The notes: a model not told the origin generated them from the sequence alone. Counted from the first letter of the stretch, positions 47,737 through 61,763 are shown. The stretch is 64,000 nucleotides of DNA from Bacillus vallismortis (GCF_040784915.1 NZ_CP160797.1:4020137-4084136); one strand, 5' to 3'. Numbers and translations: made by a program.

Positions 47737-47850
47737 TCATTCTATTTCAGGCGGGTTAATGCCGACCTGCGTATAAATCGATTCGGCTAATGCTGCTGTT
47801 TCATTTTATTTTCATTAAGCTGAATTTGCAGACTACTGTTCCACATATTT
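47737..47850 (-). pseudogene. Orphan toxin C-terminal tail (second cassette)
   Basis: Minus strand: MWNSSLQIQLNENKMKQ in one frame, then after a shift AALAESIYTQVGINPPEIE and TGA at 47737. Endings such as QVGINPPE are common at the C-terminus of Bacillus WapA/LXG-type toxins. The immunity pseudogene starts 9 bases later. Confidence 0.5.
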
Positions 47851-47901
47851 TTATTCTGTTAGTAATAAAATGTAGTGCCCACATTGTTTATTAACCAACT
47901 T

Positions 47902-48003
47902 TTACTCTGAAAAATCCAATTCACTGCACTTTTCTTTTATCCATTCTAGTCTTTCAGCTACCTCTGTAAGCTATAGTACCTCAATCCGTTTTTAAGTGAT
48001 TGC
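47902..48003 (-). pseudogene. C-terminal fragment of an unidentified protein
   Basis: Directly after the stop of the first immunity gene, minus strand reads IAQSLKNGLRYYSL and, after a shift, TEVAERLEWIKEKCSEL to the TAA at 47902. Probably the end of another immunity gene. Confidence 0.35.
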
Positions 48004-48004
48004 G

Positions 48005-48382
48005 CTATTCTTTAATAAGCACCTTTTTTGACAATATCCACCCATTTAAACCATAAGAAGCTTGTATTTTAAAGTAATGATAACTATTCTCCTTAATATG
48101 ATTCATCAATTCATCTATAGAATCATAGTCCATTGGCCAATAATAGGATTTACCTTTTTCTAATAATTCTTCATTCTCTAAAACGAACGAATTGATCTCT
48201 TCTTCAAAGATATCCAAAAGTATACTATTAGGTATCTGGTCTTCAAAATGAAAAGCGAAAAAATCTTCAAATGCAATTTTAAATAGCTCTCCGTTTTCGC
48301 TCTCCGAGAGTATTTGTATTATTGATGACTCAAAGTCTATTTGATAATTTAAAATTTTGCTATCATGAATTTTCTCCATCAT
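48005..48382 (-). CDS. Immunity protein for the LXG toxin
   Basis: 125 residues from ATG 48382 with AAGGAG 7 bases upstream; begins 11 bases after the toxin stop. Acidic and soluble, without a recognised domain. By position it neutralises the nuclease-like tip of the toxin, as YxxD is thought to do for YxiD in 168. High A/T content compared with core genes, equal to that of the toxin tip. Confidence 0.7.
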   Translation of the reverse strand: MMEKIHDSKILNYQIDFESSIIQILSESENGELFKIAFEDFFAFHFEDQIPNSILLDIFEEEINSFVLENEELLEKGKSYYWPMDYDSIDELMNHIKENSYHYFKIQASYGLNGWILSKKVLIKE

Positions 48383-48393
48383 CGATTAGCTCC

Positions 48394-49920
48394 TTATTCT
48401 GGTTTTTGTCTAGGTTTTTTTTGAGTCCAATCCCACTTATGCCTATGCGGAAATGTATGTGTTCCATCATCAGAATGGTTAAAATCTATATCTTCTTTTG
48501 CCCTTCCTGTTTCATCATAGTACCTTCTTTGCTTTACAGTTCCATCGGAATTTAACAGATCGGTTGAAGAATTAGGTTCTCCTTTTCCAGGCAAACTATT
48601 TTTATTTTTCACTTCACTATGTTTCGGCATCTTCTCTCCATTTTTTATAACATCATCAAAATTAGAGCTGCTGGCTTTCTTACTAGACTCACCCGTTCCC
48701 TTATGAACTTTCGCAGCTTTCTTCGCCTTTTTCCCATCATCAATTAGTTTATTAATATCTCTTAACTTTTCTAACTTAGCTATTTTGGCAAATGGTACTG
48801 AGTTTATGGAGGCAACAACACGGTCTTTTTCTGTGACTTTTTCGCCTGTTATCGGATCTCTGCCGGTGACGGCCTTAAAAAGGTCATTCACGCCGGTAAG
48901 ATCTACAGCTGTCTCTAAGATTTTCACATATCCACTCTCATCCACTTTAATGTCCGAAAGCGAGACGACAGGTTCAAGTTTCATGTTATTACCTGATATG
49001 TATACATTGTAAAGTGTATCATTATAAACGACTTGCTTAACCTCTGCATTTGAGAAATCAGTTTTTACATGTTCTACATGTTCACTCGTATTATACACTT
49101 TACCATTAATAACAATAATATTTTTATTGACCTTTTTAGAATGATCCGTTTTTACAACTGAATCGACTTTAGACTTTTCTTTCTCGTCTAATTTCTTCAA
49201 CATCATCTCCATCGGAGAATCATCCGCCTGCTTCATTTGCGGGTTAATGGCGCCAAAGGTTTGATTGATCTTTTCCTCTTCCTTTGATTTCAAGATAGAG
49301 CCGCTTTTGTAGCCTGTAATTTCAATTTTCGGCCCGGTGTACATCGTTTCGAGCTGATCTATGTATTTTTTCATCGTTTGAAAATCTGATTTTGCTGTTT
49401 CCAGCGCTTGGGTTTGCTGGCCGTCAAATTGAAAGAGCTTATGCAGGGTGTCCGAAATCAGTCGCTCAGCCTGTTCTGTTTCCATCCGAAAAAAGGAGTC
49501 ATTGACTGTTGGCAGGCTGACGATGTGGTCGATGGCTGATGTCTGGCGATTGACTGCGTCTGTAAGCTGCTCTGTTACTTCTCGCGCATGCTTGATTCCG
49601 TGTCTTGCGTCATGTGAGAGAAAAGCCTCCACAATCATGCCGTGAGAGTCGGATTCTACAGAGGAAATGCCGTGCTGCGTTTGTTTCAGTACTTTTTTGT
49701 ATTCGTCGATAAACATGCCGAAGAAAAGGAGAAAGGGCTTGTGGCACTCCTCGTAGAAGGTTCGGATCGCATCTCCGCCTTTTCCTTTTAACGCATCCTT
49801 CATGCCTGCCAGATGCTCAACGCTTTTTTCCAGCTTCTCCAGCTGCTGTTTTTGCTTGTCCAGTTTCTCAATCGTATGCTGAATGCCCTCGTGAAGAGCG
49901 TGGACATCTAATGTTTTCAA
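48394..49920 (-). CDS. yxiD: LXG-domain polymorphic toxin (YxiD-like)
   Basis: 508 residues. N-terminal LXG domain (~1-210: MKTLDVHALHEGIQHTIEKL, then long helices for secretion by the type VII/Ess system). Middle region with pre-toxin motif LTGVNDLFKAVTGRDPITGEK (~345-365). C-terminal tip (~430-508) has RRYYDETGRAKEDIDFNHSD and GTHTFPHRHKWDW, which resembles the bacterial toxin 24 group of nuclease tips; the His-rich end could be catalytic. DNA composition becomes more A/T-rich in the C-terminal third, typical of exchanged tips. Operon: yxiB, yxiC, toxin, immunity. Confidence 0.85.
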   Translation of the reverse strand: MKTLDVHALHEGIQHTIEKLDKQKQQLEKLEKSVEHLAGMKDALKGKGGDAIRTFYEECHKPFLLFFGMFIDEYKKVLKQTQHGISSVESDSHGMIVEAFLSHDARHGIKHAREVTEQLTDAVNRQTSAIDHIVSLPTVNDSFFRMETEQAERLISDTLHKLFQFDGQQTQALETAKSDFQTMKKYIDQLETMYTGPKIEITGYKSGSILKSKEEEKINQTFGAINPQMKQADDSPMEMMLKKLDEKEKSKVDSVVKTDHSKKVNKNIIVINGKVYNTSEHVEHVKTDFSNAEVKQVVYNDTLYNVYISGNNMKLEPVVSLSDIKVDESGYVKILETAVDLTGVNDLFKAVTGRDPITGEKVTEKDRVVASINSVPFAKIAKLEKLRDINKLIDDGKKAKKAAKVHKGTGESSKKASSSNFDDVIKNGEKMPKHSEVKNKNSLPGKGEPNSSTDLLNSDGTVKQRRYYDETGRAKEDIDFNHSDDGTHTFPHRHKWDWTQKKPRQKPE

Positions 49921-49940
49921 ATTCCTTGTCCTCCCGCGCT

Positions 49941-50210
49941 TTATTTCATGGAAGATGATACGTTTTCGTCCGTTTCTTTCATGGCGTTTACCGCGCTTTC
50001 CGTTTGTGCGATATGCTTGGCCAGAACGGATGCATATGCTTCAGTGAGCTCTTTGATGTCCTCATTTAATTGCTCGATGGACTTCACAACGTTTAAATGG
50101 TTTCTGCCTGAAAGATGGCCGGGTACGGAGGACTTGAGTTCAGCTGAGTTCTTGAGCTGAGAAAGCCCTTGCTTCACTGTGCCATAGACCATTTTAATTT
50201 CCTGTGCCAT
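49941..50210 (-). CDS. yxiC: DUF5344 / WXG100-like partner YxiC
   Basis: 89 residues, mostly helical, with GHLSGRNHLNVVKSIEQLN in the middle. Small helical proteins of this type accompany LXG toxins and help deliver them. Starts 11 bases after the yxiB stop, and the toxin gene starts 20 bases after it. Confidence 0.82.
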   Translation of the reverse strand: MAQEIKMVYGTVKQGLSQLKNSAELKSSVPGHLSGRNHLNVVKSIEQLNEDIKELTEAYASVLAKHIAQTESAVNAMKETDENVSSSMK

Positions 50211-50221
50211 TTGTGCTCACC

Positions 50222-50587
50222 TCACTTTTTATGTTTTTCCTGCTCTATTTCATGCTCTATTCTCGTGATTTGCCGTCTTATGGAATATACATCGCCCTCT
50301 AATGAATGGATTTTTCCTTCGATGCTTTCGATGATTCCGCTGACCTGTTGGCTTTTGATTTGATGATATGATTTGTTCATTCCATCACGAATATCTTCAA
50401 ACCGCTCAGCGTGTGTTCCTCTCCATACATCCCGGTTAAGATGCGGCCGGTGAATGAGATGCTGAACCTCGGAAAAATCGTGTTTGATTTGCCTGATTTC
50501 GTGCAGCACTCGTTTTAACTGATGGATCTGTTCCTGTTTTTCATGTAAATCGGCTTTGACCGAATGTAACAACATTTCACTATGCAT
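50222..50587 (-). CDS. yxiB: DUF5082 / YwqH-like partner YxiB
   Basis: 121 residues from ATG 50587 (GAGGTGTTGCGGC upstream; the ATG 15 bases earlier has no site). Strongly helical with heptad patterns (KQEQIHQLKRVLHEIRQIK), C-terminal Lys-rich coiled coil. First gene of the yxiB-yxiC-toxin-immunity operon. Upstream 50588-50857 is A/T-rich and should hold the promoter; none was certain. Confidence 0.8.
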   Translation of the reverse strand: MHSEMLLHSVKADLHEKQEQIHQLKRVLHEIRQIKHDFSEVQHLIHRPHLNRDVWRGTHAERFEDIRDGMNKSYHQIKSQQVSGIIESIEGKIHSLEGDVYSIRRQITRIEHEIEQEKHKK

Positions 50588-50857
50588 GCCGCAACACCTC
50601 ATGTTTCTATCAAACTGTGTAAATTCTTTACAATACAGACTATTTTCATATTACATGATGGGTCATATTGGATAAATAGGTGAAAAGGTTTGTCTTGAGG
50701 AGGATTGATTAGTTCCAAATTGCTACAAAATTGCTTTTTATGATTTTACAAGGAGTATAATAAGAATAGAGAGGACTTTGTGTTTAGGTCTATATTCTCA
50801 TCTAAAGCTTTTGTTTTTTCTTCCGTAGGACTGTTACTTATAGTCAATAGTGATCAT

Positions 50858-50885
50858 AAAAAAACGCCCTCCTAAGAAGGCGCTT
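50858..50885 (-). terminator. Terminator after abn2
   Basis: GCGCCTTCTT/AGGAGGGCGT stem followed by T7 on the minus strand, next to the abn2 stop. Confidence 0.75.
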
Positions 50886-50892
50886 CTCCATC

Positions 50893-52311
50893 TTATTTAG
50901 ACCCCCAAACAGCCTCACCGCTGCCATTCAACACACTAAACGTCATCACGTCCTTCTCTCTCACCGAATCCCACTGCCGTAAAAATACTCCGCTATACTT
51001 CTTGCCGGCTAACGTGATTTCGGCTGTATTTTTACCAGTTTTCTGCCATGTTCCGGTCATTTCCCCGGAAATGGTGTGGTTTTTGTTGAGTTGGATGTTG
51101 ATGGTTTTTTTGATGTCTGCTGAGATGTCTTTTCCGTGCTGGATGAGTTTGTAGGTTCCTGTGATGTCTTTTTGTTTTACTTTTTCCAGTGTTTCACCTG
51201 CGTAACGATATGGGGCTGTTACCGGCCAGCCGTCTTTGTTCATGAACATTTGGTGGACTCTGACTTCGTGTTCTTCACCTCTGCCCGGGAAGCGGGTGTG
51301 GAAGAGTAAATAGGATCGTCCGGTTTTTTCGTCATAGTATGCGGAATTGTGGCCTGGCGAGACGTAGCCTGTTCCTTTTTCAGTTTCTGTTTCAAATGAA
51401 TAGCTGCCCATCAGTTTGACGCCGTACGGTTCGATAGAGCGGTCATCGAAGACTGTGCCTTCTTTGCCGCGGACGTCAATCATTGGGTTGCCTTCTGCGT
51501 CATAGTAAGGGCCGTCCGGTTTTTTGGAGCGGGCGACACGAATGTTATAGCCTCCTGTTGCGTCGAGACCGCCATATGACAGGTATAAATAGTAGTATTG
51601 GGTGTCTGGATTGTAGAGAACATACGGGCCTTCGATTCTGCTGTGGTTGCCGCCGAGCAGTTTTTTGCCGTATCCCTGCCCAGGAAGCGGGAAGCCTGTT
51701 TTCGGATTCATTTCAAGAATGAAAATGCCGCCAGAGTATGATCCGTACACCATCCACAGCTTGCCGTCTTTATCAAAGAAGGTATGCGGGTCTACAACAT
51801 TCGGGTGTTTGGTTGCGTCATACGGTGTTCCATCGCTGCTTGTGCCTTCCATTCCTGATTTTAAAAAGATGCCTTTGTTTTTGTACGGGCCTTCGATGTT
51901 GTCAGCGACGGCCACGCCCATGGCCGATCTTGGCGAATCGCCGCGGCAGGCGTTGTAGTACATGTAGTATTTGCCGTCCGCCAGTTGTGTGACGTCAGCC
52001 GCCCACAGGGTATCGGATTGCGCCCATTCGAAGGTATCTTTTAATTCTTCGTAGACATTCGGAATCAGAGGATTGGTGTTGCTTACACTGGTGGTCAGCT
52101 GTTGCCATTGCATGAGGTCATTTGTTTTTGCTGAAGCGAGATGAGATCCAAAAACATAAAAGGTGCCGTTTGTCTCAATGACAGAAGGGTCATGAACACT
52201 GACTTCTGTAAATACGGGTTTTTCTCCCTTTTGTGCATAAGCGGAGTTTGGCAGGGTAAAGGCCATAATAAGAGCTGCAAGAAAACATACACGGAACAAT
52301 CGGTTTAACAT
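50893..52311 (-). CDS. abn2: Endo-alpha-1,5-L-arabinanase (GH43)
   Basis: 472 residues. Signal peptide ~1-26 (cut AYA-QKG). Five-bladed GH43 domain: VHDPSVIE (base Asp), SDTLWAADV, catalytic acid Glu in SRIEGPYVLY, HNSAYYDE (metal-site His); C-terminal beta-barrel (~375-472) as in two-domain arabinanases. Secreted, cuts sugar-beet arabinan to oligosaccharides imported with help of MsmX. cre upstream indicates glucose repression. Confidence 0.95.
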   Translation of the reverse strand: MLNRLFRVCFLAALIMAFTLPNSAYAQKGEKPVFTEVSVHDPSVIETNGTFYVFGSHLASAKTNDLMQWQQLTTSVSNTNPLIPNVYEELKDTFEWAQSDTLWAADVTQLADGKYYMYYNACRGDSPRSAMGVAVADNIEGPYKNKGIFLKSGMEGTSSDGTPYDATKHPNVVDPHTFFDKDGKLWMVYGSYSGGIFILEMNPKTGFPLPGQGYGKKLLGGNHSRIEGPYVLYNPDTQYYYLYLSYGGLDATGGYNIRVARSKKPDGPYYDAEGNPMIDVRGKEGTVFDDRSIEPYGVKLMGSYSFETETEKGTGYVSPGHNSAYYDEKTGRSYLLFHTRFPGRGEEHEVRVHQMFMNKDGWPVTAPYRYAGETLEKVKQKDITGTYKLIQHGKDISADIKKTINIQLNKNHTISGEMTGTWQKTGKNTAEITLAGKKYSGVFLRQWDSVREKDVMTFSVLNGSGEAVWGSK

Positions 52312-52342
52312 CTAAACAGTTCGCCTCACTTTTTTATCAAAT

Positions 52343-52356
52343 TTTAAGCGCTTACA
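52343..52356 (-). promoter_or_regulatory. cre site ahead of abn2
   Basis: Minus strand TGTAAGCGCTTAAA, one mismatch to the cre consensus, with the symmetric AAGCGCTT core, 32 bases before the start. Confidence 0.65.
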
Positions 52357-52381
52357 TTTTCTATGAAAAAGCCCGAGTCCG

Positions 52382-52740
52382 TTATAAAGGCCCGATGTTT
52401 TCATATTCAAACGTTCCCCACTGTTCTCTTACATTGTCCATGATGTTCATGACATCCAGGGAGAGATGGATGGTCTGGCTGCCTGCTTGCATATTCCCTA
52501 CTTCATAATTCAACCCTTTTGCCGTTTCTCCTTCTTTCATCATCTCTGTTTTTCCATTTGCGTATGTAATGAACGCTTTGTCCGGCCTTGTGAAGTCATC
52601 GACTGTGATAAAGCCATTTTCTCCGGCAACTACGCCTCTTTTTGCATTTTCACCCTCATTGTCAGTGATATGCCTGACTGCTCGTCTACACCTTTGTCAG
52701 CCGGCTTGGCCGTGCTGAGGATCTCATTCGGCTGGCTCGT
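52382..52740 (-). pseudogene. Degraded gene between abn2 and hutP
   Basis: Minus strand: about 95 clean residues ending at TAA 52382 (DNEGENAKRGVVAGENGF, ITVDDFTRPDKAFITYANG, WGTFEYENIGPL), preceded in another frame by TSQPNEILSTAKPADKG. A frameshift near 52660 and no start or ribosome site indicate a truncated gene. The beta-rich composition suggests an extracytoplasmic domain such as the end of a DUF4179-type anti-sigma-like protein; identity not established. Confidence 0.5.
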
Positions 52741-52867
52741 GAGAAAACAGCAACCGCCCACACCCCTGTCTGGCTATCGTGTGCAATGTGCTGAAAAAAA
52801 CCGTCCGGTTATCTGCGCCACGCTATCACAATAGCAATCTAACTTGTTAAAGACTGTAAAAAACCTT

Positions 52868-52896
52868 TTGACTTCTGCTGCTGAACCAATTAATAT
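52868..52896 (+). promoter_or_regulatory. hut operon promoter
   Basis: TTGACT, 17 bases, TAATAT, about 40 bases before hutP. An overlapping TATAAT at 52894 is too far from the -35 box. Confidence 0.6.
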
Positions 52897-52935
52897 AATA
52901 CACAGTTAATAGTTATCAGAATTTTTAGGAATTGA

Positions 52936-53391
52936 GTGATTCATATGACACTGCACAAAGAGCGCCGGATCGGCCGGCTGTCTGTTCTTCTGCTGCTTAA
53001 TGAAGATGAAGAACGTACACAGGTCGGGGAGCTGGAGCGAGATGGATGGAAAGTCTGTCTCGGCAAGGTAGGATCAATGGACGCGCATAAAGTAGTAGCC
53101 GCAATTGAAACCGCTTCCAAAAAGAGCGGTGTCATTCAATCTGACGGTTATCGCGAGTCACATGCGCTTTATCATGCAACGATGGAGGCTTTGCATGGCG
53201 TGACCAGAGGTGAAATGCTGCTTGGATCGCTGCTTCGGACGGTTGGCTTGAGGTTTGCCGTTTTGAGGGGAAATCCTTATGAAAGTGAAGCGGAAGGCGA
53301 TTGGATCGCTGTCTCGCTTTATGGAACAATCGGGGCGCCGATCAAAGGACTTGAGCATGAGACATTCGGCGTTGGAATCAATCACATATGA
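52936..53391 (+). CDS. hutP: Histidine-dependent antiterminator HutP
   Basis: 151 residues from GTG 52936 (TTAGGA upstream) or 148 from ATG 52945. His residues in [14 protein letters not shown] (metal ligands for Mg-histidine sensing) and [16 protein letters not shown] are present. The hexamer, with L-histidine and Mg2+, binds UAG repeats in the leader between hutP and hutH and prevents termination. The gene also contains the hut cre. Confidence 0.95.
   Translation: MIHMTLHKERRIGRLSVLLLLNEDEERTQVGELERDGWKVCLGKVGSMDAHKVVAAIETASKKSGVIQSDGYRESHALYHATMEALHGVTRGEMLLGSLLRTVGLRFAVLRGNPYESEAEGDWIAVSLYGTIGAPIKGLEHETFGVGINHI
53105..53119 (+). promoter_or_regulatory. hut cre inside hutP
   Basis: TTGAAACCGCTTCCA fits WTGNAANCGNWNNCW at every fixed base. 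An intragenic cre in hutP acting as a CcpA roadblock is established in B. subtilis. Confidence 0.8.
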
Positions 53392-53400
53392 AACAGCCCA

Positions 53401-53465
53401 TAGATCTTAGACGATAGGGGGCTATGCGTGAAATCAAATTTTCACAGCATAGCCCCTTTTTGTAT
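53401..53465 (+). promoter_or_regulatory. HutP binding site and hut terminator
   Basis: Three TAG triplets at 53401, 53408 and 53415, each separated by exactly four bases, precede a terminator with arms GGGGCTATGC/GCATAGCCCC and T5. This is the known HutP site I arrangement overlapping the terminator stem. Confidence 0.93.
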
Positions 53466-53503
53466 GGGCGCTTTACCAAAGTAAAGACAAAGGAGTTGGG
53501 CTT

Positions 53504-55026
53504 ATGGTGACTTTAGACGGTTCTTCATTGACAACAGCCGACGTCGCTCGTGTGCTGTTTGATTTTGAGGAGACAGCGGCTTCCGAGGAAAGTATGGAGC
53601 GCGTGAAAAAAAGCAGAGCGGCAGTGGAACGGATTGTTCACGAAGAAAAGACAATCTACGGCATCACCACCGGATTTGGCAAATTCAGTGATGTCCTGAT
53701 TCAAAAAGAAGACTCGGCGACGCTTCAGCTGAATTTAATCCTTTCTCATGCCTGCGGAGTGGGTGATCCTTTTCCTGAGTGTGTTTCCAGGGCAATGTTG
53801 CTTTTGCGCGCCAATGCGCTGTTAAAAGGGTTTTCCGGTGTACGTGCTGAACTGGTTGAACAGTTGCTTGCTTTTCTAAATAAACGCGTCCATCCTGTCA
53901 TCCCCCAGCAGGGATCACTTGGCGCAAGCGGGGATCTGGCGCCGCTTTCCCATTTGGCGCTTGCGCTGATCGGTCAAGGAGAAGTCTTTTTTGAGGGAGA
54001 AAAGATGCCGGCAATGAAGGGATTGAAAAAAGCCGGTATTCAGCCGATAACGCTGACATCCAAGGAAGGACTTGCCTTGATTAACGGGACTCAGGCCATG
54101 ACTGCTATGGGTGTGGTCGCATACATTGAAGCTGAAAAACTAGCCTATCAAATCGAGCGCATCGCCAGCTTAACGATCGAGGGGCTGAGGGGAATTATTG
54201 ATGCGTTTGACGAGGATATTCACTCAGCCCGCGGCTATCAGGAGCAGATTGACGTCGCAGAACGAATTCGCTTCTATCTATCCGACAGCAGCCTGACAAC
54301 CTCTCAAGGTGAACTGCGGGTTCAGGATGCCTATTCATTGCGGTGTATTCCGCAAGTGCATGGTGCGACTTGGCAAACGTTAGTCTATGTCAAAGAAAAA
54401 TTAGAGATTGAGATGAATGCAGCTACGGACAATCCTCTTATTTTCAATGACGGTGACAAAGTGATTTCCGGCGGAAACTTTCACGGACAGCCTATAGCCT
54501 TTGCCATGGATTTTCTGAAAATCGCAATGTCAGAGCTTGCGAATATTGCAGAGCGCAGGATAGAGCGCCTTGTGAACCCGCAGCTGAATGACCTGCCGCC
54601 ATTCCTAAGCCCTCACCCCGGTCTGCAATCCGGTGCAATGATCATGCAGTACGCCGCGGCCTCACTCGTTTCTGAAAATAAAACACTGGCGCATCCTGCA
54701 AGTGTGGATTCTATTCCGTCATCCGCCAACCAAGAAGACCATGTCAGCATGGGAACCATTGCTGCGCGGCATGCCTACCAGGTGATCGCGAATACAAGAA
54801 GAGTCATTGCAATCGAAGCGATTTGCGCATTGCAGGCGGTTGAATACAGAGGCATAGAACATGCAGCGACCTATACCAAACAGCTTTTTCAGGAAATGAG
54901 AAAAGTCGTGCCTTCCATTCAGCAGGACCGTATTTTCTCCTATGACATAGAACGCTTGACTGACTGGCTGAAGAAGGAATCTTTATTACCAGATCACAAG
55001 AATGAAGAACTGAGGGGGATGAACAT

Positions 55027-55030
<4 letters not shown>
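53504..55030 (+). CDS. hutH: Histidine ammonia-lyase
   Basis: 508 residues. ASG in [12 protein letters not shown] (Ala141-Ser-Gly143) cyclises to the MIO prosthetic group; [10 protein letters not shown] carries the catalytic Tyr, and [12 protein letters not shown] the substrate loop. Converts histidine to urocanate and ammonia. AAAGGAGTTGGGCTT precedes ATG. Its stop overlaps hutU by four bases. Confidence 0.98.
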
Positions 55031-58913
<3,883 letters not shown>

Positions 58914-58991
58914 TGATCTTCTGTCTGGTTGTATTTTGGATACGAGAAACTCATCTGCCTAATGAATGGCAGCTAAAAGGAGGACGAGACG

Positions 58992-60419
58992 GTGAGTCTT
59001 CAGGGAAACAGCGGCCAACAGCTAAAACGCACGATGAAAAGCAGGCACTTATTTATGATCTCATTGGGAGGCGTCATAGGCACAGGACTTTTCCTCAGCA
59101 CAGGCTATACGCTAAATCAAGCTGGACCCGGCGGTACGATCCTCGCATATGTAATCGGCGGGTTGATGATGTACCTCGTCATGCAATGTCTCGGTGAATT
59201 GTCGGTCGCCATGCCCGTGACCGGTTCTTTTCAAAAATACGCCACAACATTCATCGGGCCATCTACCGGTTTTATGGTCGGCATCATGTACTGGGTGAAT
59301 TGGGTGGTGACGGTAGGTTCAGAGTTTACCGCATCCGGCATTCTCATGCAGCGCTGGTTTCCTGACAGCAGCGTATGGATGTGGAGTGCAATTTTCGCAG
59401 CTCTCCTTTTCGTATGCAACGCATTTTCAGTCAAGTTATTTGCGGAAACCGAATTTTGGTTTTCCAGCGTAAAGATTGTCACCATCATTTTATTTATCAT
59501 TTTAGGAGGAGCCGCCATGTTCGGCCTGATCTCTCTAAACGGGATGGCTGATGCTCCTGTGTTTTCAAATTTCACAGATCATGGAGGGTTGTTTCCGAAC
59601 GGCTTTCTCGCCGTATTTATCGCTATGATATCTGTGAGTTTCGCCTTTTCTGGAACAGAATTAATCGGAGTCACAGCAGGAGAATCAGCAGATCCTCAAA
59701 AAGATATTCCGCGCTCCATTCGTAATGTCGCATGGAGAACAGTCATTTTTTTCATTGGTGCCGTCTTCGTATTATCCGGACTGATTTCATGGAAAGAAGC
59801 AGGAGTGATTGAAAGCCCCTTTGTAGCAGTGTTTGCAGAAATCGGAATCCCTTACGCCGCAGATATTATGAATTTCGTGATATTAACAGCCTTGCTTTCC
59901 GTTGCCAATTCAGGCCTGTATGCCTCAACCCGTATGCTGTGGTCTTTAGCAAATGAAAACATGATCAGCTCTCGTTTTAAAAAAGTCACATCTAAAGGCA
60001 TCCCACTAAATGCCCTAATCATCAGTATGGCCGTATCTTGTTTATCTCTCGTTTCCAGTATCGTGGCGCCCGGAACTGTTTATGTGGTGATGGTAGCGAT
60101 TGCTGGGTTCGCAGGAGTTGTGGTCTGGATGAGCATTGCCCTGTCTCAGCTCTTATTTAGAAAGAGATTTCTTAAAAAAGGGGGGAATGTTAAAGATCTG
60201 ACATTTCGCGCACCGCTTTATCCTTTTATACCTATAGCCGCTCTTTTATTATGTTCAGCTTCTTGTATCGGTCTCGCTTTTGATCCCAATCAAAGAATCG
60301 CACTATTCTGCGGAATTCCTTGTATCATCCTTTGCTATCTCATCTTCTATTTCAAAAGAAAGCTTGAGAAAGCAAAAAAAAACACCCAAGAGGATTATCA
60401 GATCGATCATATCCTTTAA
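58992..60419 (+). CDS. hutM: Histidine permease (APC family)
   Basis: 475 residues from GTG 58992 (AAAGGAGGACGAGACG upstream). Twelve membrane segments; amino-acid permease signature at the N-terminus ([33 protein letters not shown]) and [13 protein letters not shown]. Imports histidine for the Hut pathway. Last gene of the operon, followed by a terminator. Confidence 0.95.
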   Translation: MSLQGNSGQQLKRTMKSRHLFMISLGGVIGTGLFLSTGYTLNQAGPGGTILAYVIGGLMMYLVMQCLGELSVAMPVTGSFQKYATTFIGPSTGFMVGIMYWVNWVVTVGSEFTASGILMQRWFPDSSVWMWSAIFAALLFVCNAFSVKLFAETEFWFSSVKIVTIILFIILGGAAMFGLISLNGMADAPVFSNFTDHGGLFPNGFLAVFIAMISVSFAFSGTELIGVTAGESADPQKDIPRSIRNVAWRTVIFFIGAVFVLSGLISWKEAGVIESPFVAVFAEIGIPYAADIMNFVILTALLSVANSGLYASTRMLWSLANENMISSRFKKVTSKGIPLNALIISMAVSCLSLVSSIVAPGTVYVVMVAIAGFAGVVVWMSIALSQLLFRKRFLKKGGNVKDLTFRAPLYPFIPIAALLLCSASCIGLAFDPNQRIALFCGIPCIILCYLIFYFKRKLEKAKKNTQEDYQIDHIL

Positions 60420-60424
60420 TTAAA

Positions 60425-60460
60425 ACAGCACACCCCACTCAGGATGGGATGTGCTTTATT
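60425..60460. terminator. Bidirectional terminator between hutM and pdp
   Basis: AGCACACCCC/GGGATGTGCT arms with T-rich tail on one strand and A-rich on the other, between convergent operons. Confidence 0.85.
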
Positions 60461-60461
60461 T

Positions 60462-61763
60462 TTATTCCGTAATTAACGTATGAATCAGCTTCGGCGCCTT
60501 CGCCTCTGCTGCGATGCGGATGTTGTCATAGACTTTCGCCATGACTTCATCGACGTTCTCGCGGTTGGCGTAAAGCGTGACGAGTGGTTCGCCTTTTTCT
60601 ACCTTGTCGCCGACCTTTTTGCGGAGCATGATGCCGACGGCTAAATCGATTTCGTCTTCTTTTGTGGCGCGGCCGGCACCTAACAGCATGGCTGCGACAC
60701 CGATTTCGTCCGCGACGATTTCAGAAACGAAACCGGCTTCTTTGGCAGGCACATCAATCTGATAAGCAGCCTGCGGAAGCTTAGACGGCTCGTCAACAAT
60801 CGAGCTGTCGCCGCCTTGGTTTTTCAGGAAATCCTTGAACTTCTCAAGCGCTTTGCCGTTTTTCATGACTTCTTCCAGCTTCGCTCTCGCCTCGTCTAAT
60901 GTATCGGCTTTTTTCGCAAGCACAACCATTTGGCTTCCGAGCGTTAAAACAAGCTCATGAAGATCCTCAGGGCCCTTGCCTTTGAGCGTGTCAATCGCTT
61001 CTTTGACTTCAAGCGCATTTCCAATCGCAAAGCCGAGCGGCTGGGACATGTCGGAAATGACTGCCATTGTTTGGCGGCCGACGTTATTTCCGATGCGTAC
61101 CATCGCTTTGGCGAGTTCAGCCGCGTCTTCTTCCGTTTTCATGAAGGCGCCCGCTCCCGTTTTCACGTCGAGTACAATAGCATCCGCCCCGGCAGCGATT
61201 TTCTTGCTCATAATCGAGCTTGCGATGAGCGGGATGGAATTGACCGTTCCTGTCACATCACGAAGCGCGTACAGTTTTTTATCAGCCGGCGTTAAATTGC
61301 CGCTTTGGCCAATGACGGCGACCTTATCGCGATTCACAAGCTTAATAAATTCGTCCTTCGACAGCTCCACGTGAAAGCCGTCGATCGCTTCTAATTTATC
61401 AATCGTTCCGCCTGTATGTCCGAGGCCGCGTCCGGACATTTTGGCTACCGGCACATCAAGAGCCGCAACAAGCGGGGCGAGAACGAGTGTTGTCGTGTCG
61501 CCGACGCCGCCGGTGGAGTGTTTATCCACTTTAATTCCTTCAATGGCAGAAAGATCAATCGTTTCACCGGAGTTCACCATAGCCATCGTCAAATCCGCAC
61601 GCTCGCGGTCACTCATATCCTGGAAAAAAATCGCCATGGCAAGCGAGCTTGCCTGATAATCAGGAATGCTTCCATCCGTATAGCCGTTCACGAAAAATTG
61701 AATTTCTTCTGTGGTGAGTTCTTTTCCGTTCTGTTTTTTGATGATAATATCTACCATTCTCAT
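60462..61763 (-). CDS. pdp: Pyrimidine-nucleoside phosphorylase
   Basis: 433 residues from MRMVDIII; the GTG three codons earlier is less likely. Family signature [35 protein letters not shown] (phosphate binding) and [10 protein letters not shown]-terminal domain with [16 protein letters not shown]. Splits uridine, thymidine and deoxyuridine with phosphate. Third gene of the deoC-nupC-pdp operon, 28 bases after nupC. Confidence 0.97.
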   Translation of the reverse strand: MRMVDIIIKKQNGKELTTEEIQFFVNGYTDGSIPDYQASSLAMAIFFQDMSDRERADLTMAMVNSGETIDLSAIEGIKVDKHSTGGVGDTTTLVLAPLVAALDVPVAKMSGRGLGHTGGTIDKLEAIDGFHVELSKDEFIKLVNRDKVAVIGQSGNLTPADKKLYALRDVTGTVNSIPLIASSIMSKKIAAGADAIVLDVKTGAGAFMKTEEDAAELAKAMVRIGNNVGRQTMAVISDMSQPLGFAIGNALEVKEAIDTLKGKGPEDLHELVLTLGSQMVVLAKKADTLDEARAKLEEVMKNGKALEKFKDFLKNQGGDSSIVDEPSKLPQAAYQIDVPAKEAGFVSEIVADEIGVAAMLLGAGRATKEDEIDLAVGIMLRKKVGDKVEKGEPLVTLYANRENVDEVMAKVYDNIRIAAEAKAPKLIHTLITE

